Assembly (NCBI GenBank): GCA_905236595.1
Contig: CAJORE010000140.1
Span: forward strand, 1-7,022
Reading direction: 5' to 3'
DNA: 7,022 nt
DNA from: an uncultured Selenomonadaceae bacterium
GTDB taxonomy: Bacteria > Bacillota > Negativicutes > Selenomonadales > Selenomonadaceae
Shown here: piece by piece, positions 1 through 6,168 of the stretch
Layout of the letters: each line of letters starts with the position of its first letter
Numbering within the stretch: the first letter of the stretch is position 1
Translations under genes and position numbers: made by a program
The notes under the pieces: generated by a model
The model's database searches: none
Told to the model about the DNA's origin: nothing
What the model saw: only the letters and a program-made list of their open reading frames with translations

Positions 1-978
1 AGCATGGTCAATTCCGGCATCGGTCATGTGGGGATTATGCTTCCCGATCGTCCGCGCTCGGTCTTAGACCATGTCCGTTCCGGCAAAGAGTGGGATCTTT
101 CCCGTCGGCACGAAGGGCTTTTCTACCTTCCTTCGGTAAAAGTCGATCGCGAATCCCGCGAAGGCGACCTCAAGAATTTCTACGCCAACGCCGATTTCTT
201 TGAACACAGCGCACAAAAATACATTCTGTTGACCAGCGGCTCGTTCATATATAACATCGACTTTGACGAACTTATGAAGTTCCATGAAGATAAAGGCGCG
301 GACATTTCGCTTATGTATCACATCGAAAAAGGCGAAAATACCGGCAAAAACGCCGTTATCGAAACGGCGGCGGACGGCAAGATCGAAGACATCGCCGAAA
401 AACCGGCGGTGTACGACGGCTCGAAGATGTCCTTGGGCATTTATCTCATGGAAAAACGCATCTTTGTCGATTTGGTTCGCAACGCTTACGAACACGGCGG
501 CAATGATTTCTTGGTGGACGGCATCATCAAAAACGCCGACAAGTACAAACTTTTCGCCAAAGAACACGCCGGCTATGTGGCTCACGTCGAGTCCATGAGC
601 GCTTACTACAAGAGTAGCATGGATATGTTGCGCTACGATGTGTGGCAGGAGCTGTTCATGGGCAAGAATCCCATTTTCACCAAAGTCAAAGACGAAGTAC
701 CCGTGCAATACAAAGAAGAAGCCGAAGTCAAAAATGCGCTTATCGCCAACGGCTGTGTGGTGTACGGTTCCGTCGAAAGCAGTATTTTGTTCCGCGGCGT
801 CAAAGTCGGCAAAGGCGTCAAGATTAAGAACTCCGTCATCATGGAAAATTGCGATCTGAAGGACGGAGCGCTCATTGAAAACGTCATTTGCGACAAGAAC
901 GTTATCGTAAGCAAAGACAAGTGGCTTAAAGGCGCACCAAATTACCCCCTCATCGTGACCAAGAACGTGACGATTTGA
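1..978 (+). CDS. glgD: GlgD, ADP-glucose pyrophosphorylase-like regulatory subunit (5' partial)
   Basis: The frame is open from base 1 (a Ser codon) to TGA at 976-978, giving 325 residues. The ATG at base 4 is not the true start: MVNSGI matches an internal part of the family, where about 40-50 residues precede it, so the N-terminus lies outside the window. The first half is a nucleotidyltransferase domain. The second half, from about residue 240 counted from the ATG at 4, is a left-handed beta-helix of hexapeptide-like repeats (ANGCVVYGSVESSILFRGVK and what follows). GlgD rather than GlgC is called because the catalytic Asp of GlgC (the GDHIY motif, D142 in E. coli) is replaced: the equivalent stretch here is SGSFIYNID, with Ser at residue 80 from that ATG. 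In Firmicutes GlgD pairs with catalytic GlgC and modulates ADP-glucose synthesis from glucose-1-phosphate and ATP in the cytoplasm. A glgC just upstream is expected but not seen. Confidence 0.93.
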   Translation, partial: SMVNSGIGHVGIMLPDRPRSVLDHVRSGKEWDLSRRHEGLFYLPSVKVDRESREGDLKNFYANADFFEHSAQKYILLTSGSFIYNIDFDELMKFHEDKGADISLMYHIEKGENTGKNAVIETAADGKIEDIAEKPAVYDGSKMSLGIYLMEKRIFVDLVRNAYEHGGNDFLVDGIIKNADKYKLFAKEHAGYVAHVESMSAYYKSSMDMLRYDVWQELFMGKNPIFTKVKDEVPVQYKEEAEVKNALIANGCVVYGSVESSILFRGVKVGKGVKIKNSVIMENCDLKDGALIENVICDKNVIVSKDKWLKGAPNYPLIVTKNVTI

Positions 979-1026
979 CGGAATTCCCGGCAGGTGGCTT
1001 TTTTGTAGCGCCGCCTCCTCCGTTAC

Positions 1027-1082
1027 ATAAGCCGCGAGTGAAATATGACGAGCGTCGTATACTCATACTCGCGGCTTATATT
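1027..1082 (+). terminator. Candidate leaky terminator or mRNA-stabilising hairpin between glgD and glgP
   Basis: A perfect 13-bp inverted repeat (ATAAGCCGCGAGT at 1027-1039, its complement at 1067-1079) encloses a smaller imperfect hairpin (about 1044-1051 with 1055-1061, one bulged G). The right arm runs into TTATATTT, a U-rich but interrupted tail, so termination would be partial. It sits 48 bases after the glgD stop and 48 bases before the glgP start. It could tune the ratio of glgD to glgP messages or protect a processed 3' end. The pairing is seen directly; the role is inferred. Confidence 0.45.
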
Positions 1083-1112
1083 TGAAGGAAACTCGATGAC
1101 ATAATGCGAAGT

Positions 1113-1118
1113 AGGGAG
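1113..1118 (+). promoter_or_regulatory. Ribosome binding site that decides the glgP start
   Basis: AGGGAG at 1113-1118 lies 8 bases before the TTG at 1127, which is ideal spacing. An in-frame GTG at 1118-1120 overlaps this site and has no ribosome binding site at a workable distance of its own, so TTG 1127 is the better start. Confidence 0.75.
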
Positions 1119-1126
1119 TGTTTTAC

Positions 1127-3586
1127 TTGGCAAAAGAGAAAAAAATCAAAAAAGACAAGGAAAGCGAAAAGCTCAAGGAAATATTGAAGATGCGCTTTAT
1201 CAATACGGCGCATTTGATGTGGGGGCGTGATATAAACGAACTCACCAAACAGGAAATATATCAAACAGTCGCGGCAACGGCGAAACAATATATCACCGAA
1301 AAATGGATTAAGACCAACAAAGCTTACATGGAGCGCGAAGAAAAGCAAGTCTATTACTTCTCCATCGAGTTCTTGATGGGACGTCTCCTAAAATCCAATC
1401 TTATCAACCTCGGTATGGAAGAGGCGGTGGCCGAATGTTTGGACGAACTTGGCATCAATCTTGACACCACCTTTGAAGAAGAGCCGGACGCAGGGCTTGG
1501 CAACGGCGGCTTAGGTCGTTTGGCGGCGTGCTTCATTGATTCCATGGCGGCGCATCGTTTGCCGGGACACGGTTGCTCCATTCGTTATCAATACGGCTTG
1601 TTCGAACAGAAAATCATCAACGGCAACCAGGTGGAAATTCCCGACAACTGGCTGAAAGACGGTTTCGCCTGGGAGTTTAGGAAGCCCGATAAAGCAATCA
1701 ACATCAAGTTTTACGGCAATGCCTACATGAAGGACTTGGGCGACGGCGAACTCGAACTCGTCCACGAAAACCCCATGATCGTCATGGCGGTGCCCTATGA
1801 TGTGCCGATTGTCGGTTACCATTGCAATACGGTCAACAATCTTCGCCTGTGGAACGCCGAAGTAAACCGCGATTTTTCCGATTACGGCACGTTGACCCAT
1901 GAGCAAATGCAGGCCAAGAACAATTACCGCAACTTCGTCGAAAGCATAACAACCTCCCTTTACCCGGACGACAGCTCCTACGAAGGTCGGCGTATGCGCC
2001 TTATCCAAGAATACTTCATGACTTCGGCGGGCGTACAGAGCATCGTGCGCCACTACAAAAAGACCGGTATGCGGATAAAGGATTTTGCCAACAAAATCGC
2101 CATCCACATCAACGATACCCATCCGGCGGTGGCGGTCGCCGAACTTATGCGCATCTTCGTCGATGAAGAAGGACTTAACTGGGCGGATGCTTGGGCGATA
2201 ACAAAAGACACCATCGCCTACACGAACCACACGATTATGCCCGAAGCGCTTGAAACGTGGCCGGTTGATATGTTCCGCGAACTTTTGCCGCGTGTATACA
2301 TGATTATCGACGAGATTAACACGCGTCATTTGGAAGAAGTCCGCGAGCGTTACCCGGAAGACGAACAAAAAGTGCGTGAGCTTTCGATTATCGAGAACGG
2401 GCTTGTCCACATGGCACGCTTGGCGGTCGTTGGCAGTCACAGCGTAAACGGCGTGGCGAAGATTCATACGGAAATTTTGAAATCGACGACGCTCCGTCAT
2501 TTCTACGAATACCGTCCGCGCATTTTCAACAACAAGACCAACGGCATCACGCACCGTCGTTGGCTCATGGGCGCAAACCCCGAACTCATGAACCTCATTG
2601 ATGAGACGGTGGGGTCGCGGCGTTGGCACCGTCACCCGGAGCAACTCGATCTGCTAAACGACTTTGTGGATGACAAACCCTTCCTTACCGAGCTTGGAAA
2701 AGTAAAACAAATCCGCAAACAGGCGCTTGTCGATTACATCAAGAACAAGGAAGGCGTAGTCCTTGATCCCGCGACGATATTTGACATCCAAGTAAAGCGC
2801 ATCCACTCGTATAAACGCCAGCTGATGAACATTTTGCACATAATGTTCCAGTATTACCAGCTCAAGACGGACATCAACTACGAGATGTTGCCCACCACCT
2901 ATTTCTTCGGCGGCAAGGCGGCGCCCGGTTATTACATCGCCAAGGAAACCATTCGCCTCATCAACGCCGTGGCGGCGAAGGTCAACAACGACAAGGATAT
3001 TCATGACCGCTTGAAAGTCGTGTTTATCGAAAACTTCGGCGTGTCCATCGGCGAAATCGTGTACCCGGCGGCCGAAGTCAGCGAACAAATTTCCACGGCC
3101 TCGAAGGAAGCATCCGGCACGGGCAACATGAAATTCATGATGAACGGCGCGATTACCCTCGGCACCATGGACGGCGCAAACGTCGAAATTCACGAAGCGG
3201 TGGGCGACGAAAACTGTGTTATATTCGGTCTGAGAGCCGACGAAGTTTTGACGCACTACGCCACGGGTACTTATTCGGCGTGGGACGAATACAACACCAA
3301 TCAAAACGTCCGCACCGTTGTCAATCAGCTGGTCGACGGCAGTTACGGCGATTTCCATTCGCTTTATGATTATCTTATCCACGGCGGCGACGAATTCTTC
3401 ATCTTGAAAGACTTCAACTCCTACACTTGGGGACACGAAGAAATTATGCGCCGCTATCAGAAGCGTTATGAATGGTTGCGTTCGTCGGCGATTAACATTG
3501 CCAATTCGGCACGGTTCTCCTCCGACCGGACGATCGACGAATACGCAAAGGAGATCTGGCAAGTTAAGCCGGTAATGATTTCCTGA
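1127..3586 (+). CDS. glgP: Glycogen/starch/maltodextrin phosphorylase GlgP
   Basis: It cleaves terminal alpha-1,4 glucosyl units of glycogen with phosphate to give glucose-1-phosphate, using pyridoxal phosphate, in the cytoplasm. The 819 residues fit the family (about 800-815). Visible signatures, numbered from TTG 1127, are the GLGNGGLGRLAACF glycine-rich segment near residues 123-136, the NKTNGITHRRWL and KRIHSYKRQ active-site segments, and EASGTGNMK, whose Lys669 is the expected pyridoxal phosphate Schiff-base lysine, followed by NGAITLGTMDGANVEI. The start is TTG because of the ribosome binding site at 1113-1118; a GTG at 1118 would add three residues. The first 17 or so residues after Met (AKEKKIKKDKESEKLKE) are lysine-rich and precede the conserved fold, which begins near the MRFINTAHLMWG segment. 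The stop is 34 bases before glgB, so the two genes are co-transcribed. Glycogen rather than maltodextrin is inferred as substrate from the operon context. Confidence 0.97.
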   Translation: MAKEKKIKKDKESEKLKEILKMRFINTAHLMWGRDINELTKQEIYQTVAATAKQYITEKWIKTNKAYMEREEKQVYYFSIEFLMGRLLKSNLINLGMEEAVAECLDELGINLDTTFEEEPDAGLGNGGLGRLAACFIDSMAAHRLPGHGCSIRYQYGLFEQKIINGNQVEIPDNWLKDGFAWEFRKPDKAINIKFYGNAYMKDLGDGELELVHENPMIVMAVPYDVPIVGYHCNTVNNLRLWNAEVNRDFSDYGTLTHEQMQAKNNYRNFVESITTSLYPDDSSYEGRRMRLIQEYFMTSAGVQSIVRHYKKTGMRIKDFANKIAIHINDTHPAVAVAELMRIFVDEEGLNWADAWAITKDTIAYTNHTIMPEALETWPVDMFRELLPRVYMIIDEINTRHLEEVRERYPEDEQKVRELSIIENGLVHMARLAVVGSHSVNGVAKIHTEILKSTTLRHFYEYRPRIFNNKTNGITHRRWLMGANPELMNLIDETVGSRRWHRHPEQLDLLNDFVDDKPFLTELGKVKQIRKQALVDYIKNKEGVVLDPATIFDIQVKRIHSYKRQLMNILHIMFQYYQLKTDINYEMLPTTYFFGGKAAPGYYIAKETIRLINAVAAKVNNDKDIHDRLKVVFIENFGVSIGEIVYPAAEVSEQISTASKEASGTGNMKFMMNGAITLGTMDGANVEIHEAVGDENCVIFGLRADEVLTHYATGTYSAWDEYNTNQNVRTVVNQLVDGSYGDFHSLYDYLIHGGDEFFILKDFNSYTWGHEEIMRRYQKRYEWLRSSAINIANSARFSSDRTIDEYAKEIWQVKPVMIS

Positions 3587-3608
3587 CGCACTTAACATTG
3601 TTTGACAT

Positions 3609-3613
3609 GGAGG
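3609..3613 (+). promoter_or_regulatory. Ribosome binding site supporting a TTG start for glgB
   Basis: GGAGG is 7 bases before the TTG at 3621. No in-frame ATG or GTG lies near enough upstream, and the conserved N-terminal sequence begins right after this TTG. Confidence 0.8.
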
Positions 3614-3620
3614 CTTTGCA

Positions 3621-5984
3621 TTGAAAACAACCGGTTTAACCGACGAATTGGCGCTTAACCGCTTTCATCGCGGGACGCATAACCGCGCTTACGAACTTTT
3701 GGGCGCACATTTTACCAAAATCGGCGGCAAAAAAGGCGTACGCTTTGCCGTGTGGGCAAAAAACGCCGCGAGTGTTGCCGTCGTCGGCGATTTTAACGGC
3801 TGGGACACAACGGCCAACGTCATGGAACGCGTTGCCGACGGCGAAATTTGGACGGCCTTCGTCGCAGGCGAAGATTTGGAAGGCAACTTGTATAAGTTCG
3901 CCGTGACGCCGGCTGTCGGCGGCGCACCGCTTTATAAGGCCGACCCTTACGCCGTTTGCGCCGAACAGCGTCCCGGCACGGCATCGCGGCTCTACGACAT
4001 CAACCGTTATGTTTGGCACGACGAAACTTATCGCGAACAACATAAACGTGAATCGTCCTACGACAAACCCATGTTCATCTACGAAGTACACGCCGGGTCG
4101 TGGCAGAGGAACGCCGACGGCACCTTTCTTACTTATCGCGACTTGGCGAAAAAACTCGTTGACTATGCGGCAGACATGAATTACACGCACATCGAATTCA
4201 TGCCGCTTGCCGAGCATCCTTACGACGGTTCGTGGGGCTATCAGGCGACGGGCTTTTATGCGGTGACGAGCCGGTTCGGGACACCGGACGATTTTCGTTA
4301 TCTCGTTGACTGCGCACACAATCGCGGTATCGGCGTTATCATGGACTGGGTACCCGGACATTTTGCCAAGGACGAGCAAGGGCTGTCTGACTTTGACGGT
4401 ACGCCGCTTTATGAATCCGACAACCCGCAGCTTGCCGAAAACAAAAGCTGGGGAACGTTAAATTTTGATTACGGTCGCGGCGAAGTGCAAAGTTTCCTTA
4501 TTTCAAACGCACTATATTGGTTTGAGGAATTTCACATAGACGGCTTGCGCTTAGACGGCGTCGCCAATATGCTGTACCTCAATTTCGGGCGCGGCGAGGG
4601 AGAATGGACGCCAAACCGCTACGGCGGCACAAGCAATTTGGATGCCATGGAGTTTTTGAAGAAACTGAACGAGACGGTGTTCAAATTGCACCCGCAAGTG
4701 CTGATGATTGCCGAAGAATCCACGGACTGGCCGCAAATTTCAAAACCCGTCTACATGGGCGGCATGGGCTTTAATTACAAGCAGAACATGGGCTGGACGC
4801 ACGATATGCTCCAATATACGGCGCTTGACCCCGTGTACCGCAAGTGGAACCACGACAAAGTAACATTTTCCTTCATGTACGCTTTCAACGAAAATTTTGT
4901 CCTGCCGCTTTCCCATGACGAATCGGCCAAGGGCAAGGGATCGTTAATCGGCAAAATGCCCGGCGATGATTGGCGGAAATTCGCGGGGATGCGCGGTTTC
5001 TTTGGCTATTTTGTTGCGCATCCCGGCAAGAAGCTTATCTTTATGGGCGACGAATTCGGCCAATTTAACGAATGGAACGCCAACGCCAGTCTCGATTGGC
5101 ATTTGACCGACCAAAGCGAAATGAATGCGAAAATGCTCGCCTTCAGCAAAGCGCTCAATAAATTTTACGTCGAGCATCGTGCGTTTTGGCAAGTTGATTT
5201 TGATTGGAACGGGTTCAGCTGGATTGACAGCAACGACAACGAGAACAGTATATTTTCTTTCATCCGCAAAGCAGACAATGCCGACGATTACATTATCGTC
5301 CTGTCCAATTTCACGCCGGAGGTACGGCAGGATTATCGCATCGGCGTTCCCGACAAAGGGACGTACATCGAAGTGTTTAACAGCGATCGGGCAGAGTTTG
5401 GCGGTAGCGGCGTCCTTAACGAAGGCGATATTTACACCGAGGATATTGGGCTTCACAACCGCGCCCAATCAATAAAAATAACCGTGCCGCCCTTGGCGAC
5501 GATTTATTTACGGCTAAAGGATGCCGAAGAACGCTACAAAGTCGCGACGGCCAAAAACGAAGCGATTGATGTGCCCTACGAACGCGCCGACGACAACGTG
5601 TGGCAAGCGGTTGATGAAGAAAAAACCATCCCGCAACCCCGTCGTAACAGCGAAAAACCGGCCAACGCCGCCGCAAGCGATGACAAACCGCTCAAAAGGC
5701 AACGTCGCAAATTGACCGAAGAAGAAAAAGCGGCGCGACGCGAAAAAATGGCGGCGAACCGTGCCGCCAAGAAAGCCGTCGGCATTGCGCCGAAACAAAG
5801 CGGCGGCAATCCCAAGAAAGAAAGCGCCGTCGATAAAAATGAACCGAAAAAACGCCAGCGCCGCAAATTGACCGAAGAGGAAAAAGCGGCGCGGCGCGAA
5901 AAAATGGCGGCGAACCGTGCCGCCAAAGAAGCCGCCGGCATTGCGCCGAAGCGGGGCGGCAAAAAGCCAAAAACCAAAGAATAA
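3621..5984 (+). CDS. glgB: 1,4-alpha-glucan branching enzyme GlgB with a repeated basic C-terminal tail
   Basis: It makes alpha-1,6 branches in glycogen by cutting an alpha-1,4 chain and transferring it. The 787 residues start at TTG. Domains in order: a CBM48/early-set module (about residues 20-115, with VVGDFNGWD), a GH13 catalytic barrel (about 145-530), and an all-beta C-terminal domain ending near residue 633 (IYLRLK). Catalytic residues are present: DWVPGHF (242-248), nucleophile Asp312 in GLRLDGV, acid/base Glu365 in IAEES, and His432-Asp433 in LSHDE. The Asp-Glu-Asp spacing (53 and 68 residues) equals that of E. coli D405, E458 and D526. Only one N-terminal module is present, as in Bacillus-type enzymes (about 630-645 residues). 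Residues 634-787 are therefore an extra tail: an acidic, Pro/Ala-containing linker followed by two Lys/Arg-rich 34-residue repeats. Region IV reads HDESAKGK where the family usually has HDEVVHGK. The tail is in frame and shares the codon style of the gene body, so it looks genuine. Confidence 0.96.
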   Translation: MKTTGLTDELALNRFHRGTHNRAYELLGAHFTKIGGKKGVRFAVWAKNAASVAVVGDFNGWDTTANVMERVADGEIWTAFVAGEDLEGNLYKFAVTPAVGGAPLYKADPYAVCAEQRPGTASRLYDINRYVWHDETYREQHKRESSYDKPMFIYEVHAGSWQRNADGTFLTYRDLAKKLVDYAADMNYTHIEFMPLAEHPYDGSWGYQATGFYAVTSRFGTPDDFRYLVDCAHNRGIGVIMDWVPGHFAKDEQGLSDFDGTPLYESDNPQLAENKSWGTLNFDYGRGEVQSFLISNALYWFEEFHIDGLRLDGVANMLYLNFGRGEGEWTPNRYGGTSNLDAMEFLKKLNETVFKLHPQVLMIAEESTDWPQISKPVYMGGMGFNYKQNMGWTHDMLQYTALDPVYRKWNHDKVTFSFMYAFNENFVLPLSHDESAKGKGSLIGKMPGDDWRKFAGMRGFFGYFVAHPGKKLIFMGDEFGQFNEWNANASLDWHLTDQSEMNAKMLAFSKALNKFYVEHRAFWQVDFDWNGFSWIDSNDNENSIFSFIRKADNADDYIIVLSNFTPEVRQDYRIGVPDKGTYIEVFNSDRAEFGGSGVLNEGDIYTEDIGLHNRAQSIKITVPPLATIYLRLKDAEERYKVATAKNEAIDVPYERADDNVWQAVDEEKTIPQPRRNSEKPANAAASDDKPLKRQRRKLTEEEKAARREKMAANRAAKKAVGIAPKQSGGNPKKESAVDKNEPKKRQRRKLTEEEKAARREKMAANRAAKEAAGIAPKRGGKKPKTKE
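5694..5795 (+). repeat. Basic repeat unit 1 in the GlgB tail
   Basis: This encodes GlgB residues 692-725, starting KRQRRKLTEEEKAARREK and ending GIAPK. It has 13 Lys/Arg against 4 Glu. The TEEE stretch looks like a helix N-cap followed by a charged, Ala-rich helix. It matches unit 2 at 32 of 34 residues and at about 92 of 102 bases. Confidence 0.95.
5850..5951 (+). repeat. Basic repeat unit 2 in the GlgB tail
   Basis: This encodes GlgB residues 744-777 and is offset exactly 156 bases (52 codons) from unit 1. The two protein differences are Lys718 to Glu770 and Val720 to Ala772. An 18-residue Lys/Gly/Asn-containing spacer separates the units, and a short GGKKPKTKE end follows. Confidence 0.95.
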
Positions 5985-6002
5985 CGACGAACACGATTTT
6001 TT

Positions 6003-6073
6003 AATCTCCGCAAACGATCCCAATTACAATCCGGCCGCCTCCTTCAAGGCGGCCGGAGCGGAGATTTCCTTTT
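6003..6073 (+). terminator. Nested hairpin after glgB, candidate intrinsic terminator
   Basis: The inner stem is 10 bp and nearly all GC (CCGGCCGCCT at 6031-6040 with 6047-6056, 6-base loop). An outer 9-bp stem (AATCTCCGC at 6003-6011 with 6058-6066) closes around it, leaving a 19-base bulge on the left side. The outer right arm runs directly into TCCTTTT, an interrupted U tract. This begins 19 bases after the glgB stop, so it probably ends part of the glgP-glgB transcript. The interrupted tail suggests incomplete termination with some read-through into glgA. Confidence 0.55.
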
Positions 6074-6100
6074 ACGAAAGCTGCAAGACCACACAATAAT
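6071..6100 (+). promoter_or_regulatory. Weak promoter candidate for glgA
   Basis: TTTACG (6071-6076, 4 of 6 to the -35 consensus) and AATAAT (6095-6100, 5 of 6 to the -10 consensus) are separated by 18 bases. The AT-rich patch at 6095-6105 stands out in a GC-balanced region and lies directly after the candidate terminator, where a second promoter would be sensible. A start near 6107 would give a leader of about 60 bases. The match is modest. Confidence 0.35.
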
Positions 6101-6107
6101 ATATAGA

Positions 6108-6119
6108 TCGTCGCGACGA
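6108..6119. repeat. 12-base perfect palindrome upstream of glgA, possible operator
   Basis: TCGTCGCGACGA is its own reverse complement. It falls at the predicted transcription start of the candidate glgA promoter, a typical repressor site position. Its right part recurs as CGTCGCAACGAA at 6144-6155 (11 of 12 identical to 6109-6120, 35 bases apart). It does not resemble a catabolite-repression cre site. Protein binding is inferred only. Confidence 0.35.
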
Positions 6120-6149
6120 ACGGACGACTGCGGAAAGTTGTCCCGTCGC
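6113..6149 (+). other. Leader hairpin just ahead of the glgA ribosome binding site
   Basis: ACGGACGACT (6120-6129) pairs with AGTTGTCCCGT (6136-6146) with one bulged C and one G-U pair, closing a GCGGAA loop. GCGAC at 6113-6117 can alternatively extend pairing with GTCGC at 6145-6149. The structure ends a few bases before the ribosome binding site, so it may affect translation of glgA. It does not match a riboswitch class I recognise. Confidence 0.4.
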
Positions 6150-6153
6150 AACG

Positions 6154-6160
6154 AAGGGGG
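6154..6160 (+). promoter_or_regulatory. Ribosome binding site of glgA
   Basis: AAGGGGG lies 8 bases before the ATG at 6169. Part of it (6158-6161) could pair with TCCC at 6141-6144, a competing fold to the leader hairpin. Confidence 0.7.
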
Positions 6161-6168
6161 ATACAAAA

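Noticed and set aside
1100..1105. CATAAT as a -10 box for a glgP promoter
   Set aside because: The sequence at the matching -35 position (around 1077-1082) is only a poor match to consensus, so I do not call a promoter.
1511..2644. Long antisense reading frame of 377 codons opposite glgP
   Set aside because: It lies entirely opposite a strongly conserved phosphorylase and resembles no known protein. Long antisense frames arise from the codon bias of the real gene.
2654..3598. Antisense reading frame of 314 codons opposite the glgP 3' half
   Set aside because: Same reasoning: complete overlap with conserved coding sequence and no independent start signals or family motifs.
3602..3607. Perfect TTGACA -35 box before glgB
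   Set aside because: At 16-18 bases downstream there is no -10-like sequence (AAACAA at 3625-3630), and the position lies in a 34-base gap inside an operon.
5694..5951. Resemblance of the RREKMAANRAAKK segment to a bZIP basic region
   Set aside because: There is no leucine zipper after it, and the likeness is compositional. I do not call a DNA-binding domain.
5514..6023. Antisense frames opposite the GlgB tail
   Set aside because: They are by-products of the Lys/Arg/Ala-rich repeats; the apparent repeats in them mirror the sense-strand repeats.
5917..6099. 60-codon frame overlapping the glgB end and crossing the gap to glgA
   Set aside because: It begins inside the GlgB repeat in another frame, crosses the terminator-like hairpin and has no convincing ribosome binding site.
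6108..6160. Known riboswitch upstream of glgA
   Set aside because: The leader is only about 60 bases and shows none of the conserved cores I recognise; it is reported only as a hairpin.
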